This document shows, one piece after another, positions 14,454-20,094 of a stretch of DNA of 22,238 nt (positions are counted from its first letter, which is position 1; the number at the start of each line of letters is the position of its first letter). The notes under the pieces were generated by a model. That model worked only from the letters and a program-made list of their open reading frames with translations. It did no database searches and had not been told where the DNA came from. A program made the translations under genes and the position numbers. This stretch comes from a virus. The DNA lies in IMG/VR virus record IMGVR_UViG_3300042905_004633, positions 1-22,238 of that record. One strand, written 5' to 3'.

Positions 14454-15464
14454 TTAAATACCATAAGGTGTTTTACTAAAAATAATATTTTCTTTTAATT
14501 CGGTATGGTTTGATATAAAGTTTTTAATGTTTTCCTGCATTTCATCTGAATTATCATAAGTATAAATCACATTATTATAGATTAAGTTAAAAACCCCAAC
14601 TTTTTCCAAAATATCAATTTTATTAAAAATCAAATTTGTGACTCCATTTATGTTAATTGATTTAATAATATCATCCACATTTAACCAATTAACCTGTCTC
14701 GGTCTTCCTGTCGTTGCACCAAATTCTCCACCCTCTTGTCTTATTTTCTCAAAATATTCTGATTTACCTTCAAAAGATTTTAACCCCACATATGTTCTAT
14801 ATGCTTTGGCAATACCATATACTTTTCTAATTTTTTGTGGTGGAACACCATTTAATACCGCAGAACCAACGGTACAATGTGAAGATGTGACATATGGATA
14901 ATCTCCCCAATCAATATCCAATTCAAAACCTTGGGCTCCTTCAAAAAGAATCGATACTTCATTATTCCCATACAACTCATCGTAAATATCAATAACCATA
15001 TTCCTATCATTTAAACGGGAATTGTTCTCGGCTCTAACTCCAACTCTATAATATTTATCACGATAAGAAGGACCATTTCCGGTTTTTGTTGTTCCAATTT
15101 CAGTGTCTTTGGAATCTTCCTCAATATGACTCTTGGTGATAATGTGAACTCGTTTATCAACAAATAAATTACCGTCTACTTTAATCCCATTAGATTCCAG
15201 TTCGTTAATTTCCTCAAATAGTTTATCAATATTTACAACACACCCGGGACCTATAATTGATTTTATACCGTAAAGCACCCCACAAGGGATAAGATGGGTT
15301 ACAAATTTTTTATCATTATGATATATTGTGTGTCCGGCATTACCACCACCATTATACCTAATTACTGTTGTATAATCACCTGTTTTACATAAGGAATGTG
15401 TGACTTTACCTTTACCTGTGTCTCCCGCTTGTAGGTCAACAACAACATCTGCGAATTTAATCAT
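14454..15464 (-). CDS. purA: Short adenylosuccinate synthetase (PurA family)
   Basis: A 336-residue GTP-dependent ligase of the PurA family; cellular enzymes are about 430. Motifs: QAGDTGKGK (12-20) with D15 at the catalytic Asp position and the P-loop; GGGNAGHT with H45; GTTKTGNGPSYRDK (123-136) for IMP binding; FEGAQG (173-178) and YPYVTSS (188-194); GATTGRPRQ for aspartate/IMP binding. It makes adenylosuccinate from IMP and aspartate. Short phage relatives include PurZ, which uses dGMP to make 2-aminoadenine DNA. Retention of the catalytic Asp, which as I recall is substituted in PurZ, favours true PurA activity, but this needs alignment. No DatZ, MazZ or DNA polymerase is in the window. 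It is third in a run with the cREC-like and conserved phage genes. Confidence 0.92.
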   Translation of the reverse strand: MIKFADVVVDLQAGDTGKGKVTHSLCKTGDYTTVIRYNGGGNAGHTIYHNDKKFVTHLIPCGVLYGIKSIIGPGCVVNIDKLFEEINELESNGIKVDGNLFVDKRVHIITKSHIEEDSKDTEIGTTKTGNGPSYRDKYYRVGVRAENNSRLNDRNMVIDIYDELYGNNEVSILFEGAQGFELDIDWGDYPYVTSSHCTVGSAVLNGVPPQKIRKVYGIAKAYRTYVGLKSFEGKSEYFEKIRQEGGEFGATTGRPRQVNWLNVDDIIKSININGVTNLIFNKIDILEKVGVFNLIYNNVIYTYDNSDEMQENIKNFISNHTELKENIIFSKTPYGI

Positions 15465-15474
15465 TATTTAAAAT

Positions 15475-15954
15475 TTAGTTATAGGTTAATTTAAAATCAA
15501 ACCAAAATGGTTTTTCTCTGTTTTTCCATACCGCAAATCCTGACTTTGCTCCCATATAATAATTTCTATAGGATTCTACCACTGATTTGACTTTATATTC
15601 ATCCGGCATTGCCATCGCAGGTTCTGTAAAACCAATATCAGGAATGTTTGGTTTATTAATTAAACACCATTCAATAACATCCTGAGATTTATGTCTTTTT
15701 CCATATCGGTAAGTGTACTCCTTAGATAACTCCAACCCCAACTCACACAAGTACAAATAGTTTGATAATGACTTTCTCGCCCATATTGAACAGGGGTGAT
15801 TTTTGTGGGATAACTTGTATGGTGCGGACCCTCCTGTAACATGGTGAGCCGAACATAAAAGTTGTGCGGTTTCCAATATCATCTTAACAACGTGTTTGTC
15901 GCAATGGTATTCCGCACACTTTTTAACATCAAAATCTAAGAAGAAAATATTCAT
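15475..15954 (-). CDS. Conserved phage protein with His/Cys-rich N-terminus
   Basis: A 159-residue protein from MNIFFLDFDVKKC. The pattern C-x3-H-C-D-K-H-VVKMILETAQLL-x3-HH, then KNHPCSIW and NYLYLCELGLELSKEY is a conserved block that I recall from many unrelated large phages, without known function. The cluster of His, Cys and Asp near the start could bind metal or form an active site, and the C-terminus is aromatic (SYRNYYMGAKSGFAVWKNREKPFWF). I chose the ATG at 15954 rather than an upstream one because conserved sequence starts there and it falls right after the stop codon of the preceding gene, forming an operon with the cREC-like gene and purA. Confidence 0.75.
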   Translation of the reverse strand: MNIFFLDFDVKKCAEYHCDKHVVKMILETAQLLCSAHHVTGGSAPYKLSHKNHPCSIWARKSLSNYLYLCELGLELSKEYTYRYGKRHKSQDVIEWCLINKPNIPDIGFTEPAMAMPDEYKVKSVVESYRNYYMGAKSGFAVWKNREKPFWFDFKLTYN

Positions 15955-15956
15955 TT

Positions 15957-16364
15957 TTATACAGTATGTTCGATTTGTACTCTGATACAATTTTGTGGTA
16001 AACAATTGATGTGGCGATAGTTATTGATGTAACCCATCATATTCGCGCTACCGATAGCGTTTGCTGAGTGTATTACTACATCTACAACAGGTTCACCATC
16101 CATCCATTTTTCCACTAACCATTTAGTACAATCCATTCCTGTTTTTTCAGTAATGTTATCGTAATTCAATTCGTAGTTGTGGTAAACATTTTTATGCCAT
16201 TCCGCCATCGCAGTATCACCTAAGTCATGGTCCAAAGAGATTACATCAATATTTTCGAATCCAACTTCAGTCACCAATTTAACGAAATCTTCATAGTTAC
16301 GAACAACCAACCAACTTTTGTCTTTTGGACTTCTAACATCGTCCAAGTAAATTTTCTTTTTCAT
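15957..16364 (-). CDS. cREC-like (cyclic-phosphate processing receiver domain) protein
   Basis: A 135-residue receiver-like protein. L7-D-D-V-R11 is followed by P13, then an R22-N-Y-E segment, and SLDHDLG (43-49) supplies further acidic residues. This LDDxRxP ... SLDHDLG layout is typical of the cREC family, predicted from genome context to process cyclic phosphates at RNA ends. It lacks the conserved Lys/Thr phospho-relay layout expected of a normal response regulator and has no output domain. The RNA ligase and phosphoesterase nearby fit an RNA-repair job. The ATG at 16364 is favoured over an upstream ATG at 16379, because the latter lies within the TATATTTG promoter box. First gene of the operon with the conserved phage protein and purA. 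Confidence 0.7.
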   Translation of the reverse strand: MKKKIYLDDVRSPKDKSWLVVRNYEDFVKLVTEVGFENIDVISLDHDLGDTAMAEWHKNVYHNYELNYDNITEKTGMDCTKWLVEKWMDGEPVVDVVIHSANAIGSANMMGYINNYRHINCLPQNCIRVQIEHTV

Positions 16365-16368
16365 AACA

Positions 16369-16376
16369 CAAATATA
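16369..16376 (-). promoter_or_regulatory. Near-leaderless -7 box for the cREC-purA operon
   Basis: TATATTTG followed by TGTT and ATG, identical through 15 bases to the phosphoesterase start region. No good TTTG is found at the usual distance upstream. Confidence 0.5.
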
Positions 16377-16390
16377 CAAATAATTTTTGA

Positions 16391-16420
16391 AATAAAAAAC
16401 CCCTCCGAATAGAAGGGGTT
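16391..16420 (-). terminator. Intrinsic terminator of the second structured RNA
   Basis: Minus strand stem AACCCCT / AGGGGTT (16414-16420 with 16398-16404) with an extra U tract directly after. It is followed immediately by the promoter of the cREC operon. Confidence 0.9.
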
Positions 16421-16888
16421 AAAAAAGTCAGACACTCACACCGATAGGGTTCACATCGGAACTGACGTTAGGTTATATAGTATCCCTTAACTGCTATTAT
16501 CCCTCCCGACTATCCCTTTTGAGTTAAAGAGCTTAGTAACCATCCATCGGGGGTTTCTACTTTCACACTCCGTCCATGTTTACTTATCTAATCGATGCGT
16601 CATAGAGTTTTCAACATAGCGTTCAGTGCTATCCTCAGAACATCTTCACCCTACCCCCAAAGTTACGTGGTGAGTCTCACTCGGAAGAAGAGTGTATATT
16701 GTAAGATTGTTCAGTATTCTTACAACTTGTGGATTGTATTACGACTAATTAAAGCCCCTTACCCCCTTAACCCATAATGGGGAATCCTTACCTAACCTGT
16801 GTAGCCTCCCCCATAGCCTTGAAGCCTTCAAGTCAGGTTCACACGCCATAACAGTCGGATATCTCTGTTAATCGTGGGGTCTTATTTT
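16391..16888 (-). ncRNA. Second structured non-coding RNA, about 490 nt
   Basis: Transcription unit bounded by a host-type promoter (16895-16926) and an intrinsic terminator, with no believable protein gene. Perfect hairpins on the minus strand include CTTGAAG-G-CTTCAAG (about 16819-16833), TTGTAAGA/TCTTACAA (16699-16725), CACTC/GAGTG (about 16679-16695), ATAGC/GCTAT (16616-16632) and CCGAT/ATCGG (16441-16459). AACCTG and CAGGTT enclose the CTTGAAG hairpin as a multi-branch element. Two separate hairpins show the same ACTGAAC sequence in their loops. I see no match to RNase P RNA, 6S or SRP RNA landmarks. It may belong to a GOLLD/ROOL-like class of large ornate phage RNAs, which I cannot confirm. 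Confidence 0.7.
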
Positions 16889-16894
16889 GTTCTA

Positions 16895-16926
16895 CAAATG
16901 TAGTAATAGTTTTTCAAACTATCAAA
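16895..16926 (-). promoter_or_regulatory. Promoter of the second structured RNA
   Basis: Minus strand TTTG (16923-16926), 20-nt spacer, TACATTTG (16895-16902); predicted start near 16888. The first bases (GTAGAACAAAAT) resemble those after promoter P1 (GTAAAACAAAAT). Confidence 0.8.
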
Positions 16927-16930
16927 TATT

Positions 16931-17024
16931 ACCGTGAAATTGGTTAACCACATCGTGAAAGCCGCCCCTCACGCGTTGTTTAAAGGAATCCGATTGCGGC
17001 CTCATCCTATTAACTTATCACGGT
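16931..17024 (-). ncRNA. Compact 94-nt structured element after tRNA-Leu
   Basis: A perfect 7-bp closing stem ACCGTGA / TCACGGT surrounds internal CCG-CAAT-CGG, GTGA...TCAC and TGGTTAACCA helices. It starts 5 nt after the tRNA-Leu 3' end and stops just before the -33 box of the next promoter. It could be a small RNA cut from the same precursor as the tRNA. Confidence 0.5.
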
Positions 17025-17028
17025 TTTG

Positions 17029-17112
17029 TACCCTTGGAGAGATTCGAACTCTCAATGTCGTTATGACTCCTGAACCTAAATCAGGCGGCTATACCAATTT
17101 GCCTACGAGGGT
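17029..17112 (-). tRNA. tRNA-Leu(UAG)
   Basis: 84-nt class II tRNA. Acceptor ACCCTCG / CAAGGGT (one C x A mismatch), D-arm GGC/GCC, anticodon stem CCTGA/TCAGG with loop TTTAGGT (anticodon UAG, reads CUA), variable arm with a GTC-ATAAC-GAC stem, T-arm GAGAG-TTCGAAT-CTCTC, discriminator A as required for Leu. CCA is not encoded. Confidence 0.93.
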
Positions 17113-17117
17113 ATTTT

Positions 17118-17324
17118 TTATTGTTTCACATACATCATCATCTCACGCATTTTGAGAATCAGTAACTCCATTTCATCTTCATTGAGATACATTCTTGGAT
17201 TTCCTGTTTTATCATCCAATTCTTTTGTTTCTACAATGATACCGTCAAATGTTTCTGTTGGATAAACTTCTACATTCTGCTCTTCTGTTGATATTGTTAT
17301 TTTACACCAAATTTTATTTTTCAT
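17118..17324 (-). CDS. Small hypothetical protein
   Basis: A 68-residue protein of unknown function. The N-terminal half alternates like beta strands (MKNKIWCKITISTEEQNVEVYP, GIIVETKEL) and the C-terminal half is a Met/Leu-rich helix (EDEMELLILKMREMMMYVK). The ATG lies one base after the stop of the upstream gene, so it is the last gene of the small accessory operon. It ends 5 bases before the 5' end of tRNA-Leu, which is therefore probably co-transcribed. Confidence 0.65.
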   Translation of the reverse strand: MKNKIWCKITISTEEQNVEVYPTETFDGIIVETKELDDKTGNPRMYLNEDEMELLILKMREMMMYVKQ

Positions 17325-17325
17325 A

Positions 17326-17715
17326 TTATTTATTTTTAGCCATTTCTATTAATCTAATTAGACATTCAAGTTCTGCTTCTTCTGGAGAATGTAAATTAAA
17401 ACTTTCATCCCAATTATTACTAAAGTCAGTAATCTCGTAGCACCATTTTTTGGTATCTTGTAATAAGGCAAGTGGATGAATATAACTTATTAAACCATAC
17501 TTCTCTCTAAACCATCTAAATGATTGAGAGAATGTTGGTGCATGACAAACATTATCTACCCATTTAAATTGTTCTTTTTCTGATTGAATTTGTATTAATT
17601 TAAACGGTATTTCTTTATTATCAGCAAAACTCACATAATAACCAAAACAAGGTTCATCAAAGCCTAATTCTTTAAGTGCTAATGCTTGTTCGTATGGTAT
17701 AAATTCGTTTTTCAT
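17326..17715 (-). CDS. Accessory phage protein, paralogue of the gene at 17908-18378
   Basis: A 129-residue protein of unknown function. The N-terminal block QALALKELGFDEPCF, a middle block APTFSQSFRWFREKYGL and the C-terminal block EAELECLIRLIEMAKNK are shared with the neighbour at 17908-18378. The region between the shared blocks differs and is shorter. Proteins with this three-block plan are familiar from Bacteroidetes phages and mobile elements, without known role. Both copies are in one operon with a small unrelated gene between them, indicating a tandem duplication followed by divergence. No signal peptide or membrane segment. Confidence 0.75.
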   Translation of the reverse strand: MKNEFIPYEQALALKELGFDEPCFGYYVSFADNKEIPFKLIQIQSEKEQFKWVDNVCHAPTFSQSFRWFREKYGLISYIHPLALLQDTKKWCYEITDFSNNWDESFNLHSPEEAELECLIRLIEMAKNK

Positions 17716-17735
17716 GTTATTTCTTTAAAAGTTTA

Positions 17736-17906
17736 TTAATTTTGATACTTGTTGTTTAATGAGGTAATAAATACTTTTAAAGTTTTGCCATCATCTTGAT
17801 AAGACAATACCACTCTGCAATTGTAATTTGTGTATGCTCTGCCTTCCTCATCAATAACTTCAAATCTTGTTACTTTTGTAGTGTCGGCTTTATTTTCTTT
17901 TGTCAT
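17736..17906 (-). CDS. Small hypothetical protein
   Basis: A 56-residue protein starting MTKENKADTTKV, followed by a likely beta-sheet core (TRFEVIDEEGRAYTNYNCRVVLSYQDDGKTLKVFITS). Function unknown. I chose the ATG at 17906, one base after the upstream stop codon; a start 8 codons earlier would lie inside the upstream gene. It sits between the two paralogues. Confidence 0.6.
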   Translation of the reverse strand: MTKENKADTTKVTRFEVIDEEGRAYTNYNCRVVLSYQDDGKTLKVFITSLNNKYQN

Positions 17907-17907
17907 G

Positions 17908-18378
17908 TTATTTGTTTTTACAGATTTCAATTAATTTAATTAAACAAGCGAGTTCTGCTTCTTCATAGGTTTCTGATGATTTATGTTTAAAATCTTTTTC
18001 TACCAAACTATCATATGTTTCCATTGATTTATCTGATGCAATATCATCTTCATCACCTAATTCATCATCAGTAGGTAAAACTAAACTAAAAATATCGTAG
18101 TCAAATTCCGACCCACCTTTGTACTTACTCCAACTTATTTCATGTACTAAACTATACTTCTCTCTAAAAAACTTAAAACATTGGGAAAACGTTGGTGCAA
18201 GAACCTTTAAATTACTTGTTGTGGCTTCATTAATTCTGTTTAATGAGCTAATGTCCCAGTAATCAGATGTACATTTTTGCAAAACACCTTTGCTATCATA
18301 TGCTTTAAAAGATGGTTCATCAAACCCTAACTCTTTAAGAGCTAATGCTTGGTTGTATGTGCAAAATTCTTTATTCAT
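17908..18378 (-). CDS. Accessory phage protein, longer paralogue
   Basis: A 156-residue protein with the blocks QALALKELGFDEPSF, APTFSQCFKFFREKYSL and EAELACLIKLIEICKNK shared with the product at 17326-17715. It differs by an acidic insert in the C-terminal half (LPTDDELGDEDDIASDKSMETYDSL). Function unknown. First gene of a four-gene minus-strand run (17118-18378) with 1-20-base gaps, preceded by the odd tRNA-like gene whose 3' end is about 18 bases upstream. Confidence 0.75.
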   Translation of the reverse strand: MNKEFCTYNQALALKELGFDEPSFKAYDSKGVLQKCTSDYWDISSLNRINEATTSNLKVLAPTFSQCFKFFREKYSLVHEISWSKYKGGSEFDYDIFSLVLPTDDELGDEDDIASDKSMETYDSLVEKDFKHKSSETYEEAELACLIKLIEICKNK

Positions 18379-18396
18379 TTTTATATAATTTATTTG

Positions 18397-18484
18397 TGTT
18401 GGAGACAGGATTCGAACCTGTATTCAGGGACTTAAAGTAAATTCCCCCTCTAAGTTTGTATGGCAACCATTACGCCACTCCAAC
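18397..18484 (-). tRNA. tRNA-like gene with abnormal anticodon region
   Basis: 88 nt. The acceptor stem is perfect (GTTGGAG/CTCCAAC), the T-arm is perfect (ACAGG-TTCGAAT-CCTGT), the D-arm is plausible (TGGC/GCCA around a TGG loop) and the discriminator is A. No position allows a 5-bp anticodon stem with a 7-nt loop bearing U33. The best alternative is GGGGA/UCCCU closing a 12-nt loop, leaving 14 extra bases after the D-arm and a 4-nt variable region. It could be an interrupted tRNA, a decayed class II tRNA or a tRNA mimic. Confidence 0.6.
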
Positions 18485-18571
18485 TATATTGCTCTTATTC
18501 TAATACCCTTTTATTTCGAGCTAACCTGCTTATCTATGAGAATGTATCCGATGATACTCCGCTCCTCTTTA

Positions 18572-18585
18572 GTAGAACGTCCACT
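18572..18585. repeat. 14-bp direct repeat, copy 1
   Basis: GTAGAACGTCCACT recurs at 18653-18666, 81 bp away, within the otherwise empty 180-bp gap between the tRNA-like gene and the next gene. Nearby ATGATAC and GTATCAT also form an inverted pair. Confidence 0.7.
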
Positions 18586-18652
18586 TCTGAGTGTGGACCC
18601 TTTCTCAACAATACGAGTTTTTCAAGGGCACAGGTTATTAATTTCTATTTTT

Positions 18653-18666
18653 GTAGAACGTCCACT
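18653..18666. repeat. 14-bp direct repeat, copy 2
   Basis: Second copy of GTAGAACGTCCACT. It overlaps the stop codon of the gene at 18665-18892, so the first copy may be the remnant of a duplicated gene end. Confidence 0.7.
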
Positions 18667-18892
18667 AACATCGAAGTGTATCATCATTATTCATTGGGAA
18701 TATTGAATTTGGTTTGTGAATAGCATTTAATTCATCTTGATGTTTATCATCACCCATACTTGGGTCAATTTCGTGTTTAAATACCAAATTCAAATGGTTC
18801 TTAATCACTTGTGTTTGTTCTTTGGTTATTGTTTCAGCATTGCTTACTTCAAAAAAACCTTGTAGCCAAAAGGCAAAATCTCTACTTTGCAT
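18665..18892 (-). CDS. Conserved small phage protein
   Basis: A 75-residue protein beginning MQSRDFAFWLQGFFEV. The pattern RDF.FWLQGFFE...IT.EQ...I..HL..VF.HEID is one that I recall in many phages as a stand-alone small protein of unknown function. The C-terminal part (DDKHQDELNAIHKPNS) is polar. The start lies one base after the stop of the upstream gene, so it is the third gene of the archaemetzincin operon. Confidence 0.7.
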   Translation of the reverse strand: MQSRDFAFWLQGFFEVSNAETITKEQTQVIKNHLNLVFKHEIDPSMGDDKHQDELNAIHKPNSIFPMNNDDTLRC

Positions 18893-18893
18893 A

Positions 18894-19172
18894 TTATTTT
18901 AAATTAAAGGTTAACAATTTTTGAACTTCTATCATGTACTTGGTTACCTCTTCTTCAGAAAGGTGTCCTAATACATCGTTAGTTACAGGTGTTTTGTATG
19001 TGATATCCTCACCTGAATCTAATACGGCCAATTCATATAGACCCATTTTTCCACCATAAGAGAACGGTGTTTTAATTACCGATACACCGTATCCGTTATC
19101 AAACATCATAACTGAATGGATACCATCCGCAGCACGATGAGGTCGGAATTTTAAATCTTCGAAAGTTTTCAT
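18894..19172 (-). CDS. Conserved hypothetical phage protein
   Basis: A 92-residue protein, probably a small alpha/beta fold: FRPHRAADGIHSVMMFDNGYGVSVIKTPFSYGG, GLYELAVLD, then TPVTNDVLGHLSEEEVTKYMIEVQKL. I recall similar short proteins in diverse phages, always without function. It follows the archaemetzincin gene by two bases and precedes the 75-residue gene by one base, so the three are translated from one mRNA. Confidence 0.68.
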   Translation of the reverse strand: MKTFEDLKFRPHRAADGIHSVMMFDNGYGVSVIKTPFSYGGKMGLYELAVLDSGEDITYKTPVTNDVLGHLSEEEVTKYMIEVQKLLTFNLK

Positions 19173-19174
19173 TT

Positions 19175-19762
19175 TTATTTTAATTTAAGTTTTAATTTAC
19201 AGTTATTACAAAATTCACCATTACATGTCATTATGTTATGAGTTGCCATAATACATTTGTTATTAACACAATGGTCCATTCCTAACGTATGACCAAATTC
19301 GTGAAGAACAGTTTTTCTCACATGATTACCAGTATTTGAGATAATAATGAATTTCCCATTTTTTTTTGCTGCCCCCGCTTTATATTTAGAACTAAGAGAT
19401 TCGTTTGTAACATATACGGTCTTATTTTTTGGGTTAAGTGAAACCATACATTTATTTTCATCTAATCTATCAGTATTAGTGACATATAATTCAGAAGTAG
19501 TTTTAATTGGGTCAATAATTTCACACTTAAACCCAAAAACCTCCGTAATTTCTTTTGACGCAGTTTCTAAATCAGATTGGTTAAAATCGCCTAAACCTGA
19601 GATATAAATAACTTGGTCCTCAACTGAAATATCTGACTTAGGGATATCTCCACCATTTGTCATTTTTGAAAATATCTCACTGTAATTTTTACAATGGTAT
19701 TCTTCTTTCAACGCCACCATAACCCCAAAAGAAATAAAAAGAAATCCTAATATATTTTTCAT
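19175..19762 (-). CDS. Archaemetzincin-like zinc protease, exported
   Basis: A 195-residue protein from MKNILGFLFIS. Residues 1-18 are a hydrophobic signal or anchor. Near the C-terminus HEFGHTLGMDHC-x4-CIM gives the metzincin HExxHxxGxxH zinc site with Met-turn; C..C spacing and a later CNGEFCNNC provide the structural zinc Cys set typical of archaemetzincins (M54). The Cys linker is shorter than the usual 17 residues. It cleaves peptides or proteins, here probably outside the cytoplasm because of the N-terminus. The start is fixed by TATCTTTG ending 4 nt before the ATG, better than an ATG at 19792 that would overlap the promoter. First gene of a three-gene operon. Confidence 0.82.
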   Translation of the reverse strand: MKNILGFLFISFGVMVALKEEYHCKNYSEIFSKMTNGGDIPKSDISVEDQVIYISGLGDFNQSDLETASKEITEVFGFKCEIIDPIKTTSELYVTNTDRLDENKCMVSLNPKNKTVYVTNESLSSKYKAGAAKKNGKFIIISNTGNHVRKTVLHEFGHTLGMDHCVNNKCIMATHNIMTCNGEFCNNCKLKLKLK

Positions 19763-19766
19763 AAAA

Positions 19767-19797
19767 CAAAGATACAAAAAAAATTTAACCATCCAAG
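19767..19797 (-). promoter_or_regulatory. Bacteroidetes-type promoter, near-leaderless, for the archaemetzincin operon
   Basis: Minus strand CTTG (19794-19797), 19-nt spacer, TATCTTTG (19767-19774), then TTTT and ATG. Confidence 0.65.
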
Positions 19798-19802
19798 AAA
19801 AA

Positions 19803-20036
19803 TCAAATATTTTTTGTGTCTTCTTTCACATCTTTATTAAAAGTCGTTAAATCGTATTTCCACTCCTTCCAATAATCAAAATCTTTTAATCGTTCTAAAG
19901 TTTGTTCAGGTATTAAGATAAACCCTTCAGGGGCAATCCCATCATATTTGTGATAATGAGAATTTTTAATTTTATCCTTAATCATTTGACAAAATAGTTC
20001 GTCATTAACAAACTCATTATGTTCTTGTTTTCCCAT
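19803..20036 (-). CDS. Small hypothetical protein
   Basis: A 77-residue protein from MGKQEHNEFVNDELF, rich in Lys, Asp and His (KDKIKNSHYHKYDGIAPEGFILIPEQTLERLKDFDYWKEWKYDL). Unknown function. An in-frame ATG further upstream at 20069 would translate a tRNA-like remnant (20050-20082), so I prefer 20036. Its 3' end abuts the promoter of the archaemetzincin operon. Confidence 0.6.
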   Translation of the reverse strand: MGKQEHNEFVNDELFCQMIKDKIKNSHYHKYDGIAPEGFILIPEQTLERLKDFDYWKEWKYDLTTFNKDVKEDTKNI

Positions 20037-20049
20037 ATAAATTAAAATA

Positions 20050-20082
20050 GTAGTCCCGACAGGACTCAAACCTGTGACCTAC
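20050..20082 (-). pseudogene. tRNA 3'-end remnant
   Basis: On the minus strand the T-arm ACAGG-TTTGAGT-CCTGT is followed by a 7-base acceptor strand CGGGACT and A, exactly as in a tRNA 3' end. Position 56 is T instead of the invariant C, and no matching 5' acceptor/D-arm is present upstream. Either a decayed tRNA or a piece of one left by recombination. Confidence 0.6.
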
Positions 20083-20094
20083 GGAACTGTTTGA

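Noticed and set aside
14638-14901. Plus-strand open frames antisense to purA and other genes
   Set aside because: Shadows of well-supported genes with clear family motifs.
16595-16777. Plus-strand open frame
   Set aside because: Antisense to the second structured RNA, no family or promoter.
16391-16888. RNase P RNA, 6S RNA or SRP RNA
   Set aside because: None of the conserved landmarks of these RNAs, such as the GAGGAAAGUCC segment of RNase P RNA, were found.
20050-20082. Phage attachment site (attP) in a tRNA 3' end
   Set aside because: No integrase or excisionase in the window and the T-loop is mutated; remnant is the simpler reading.
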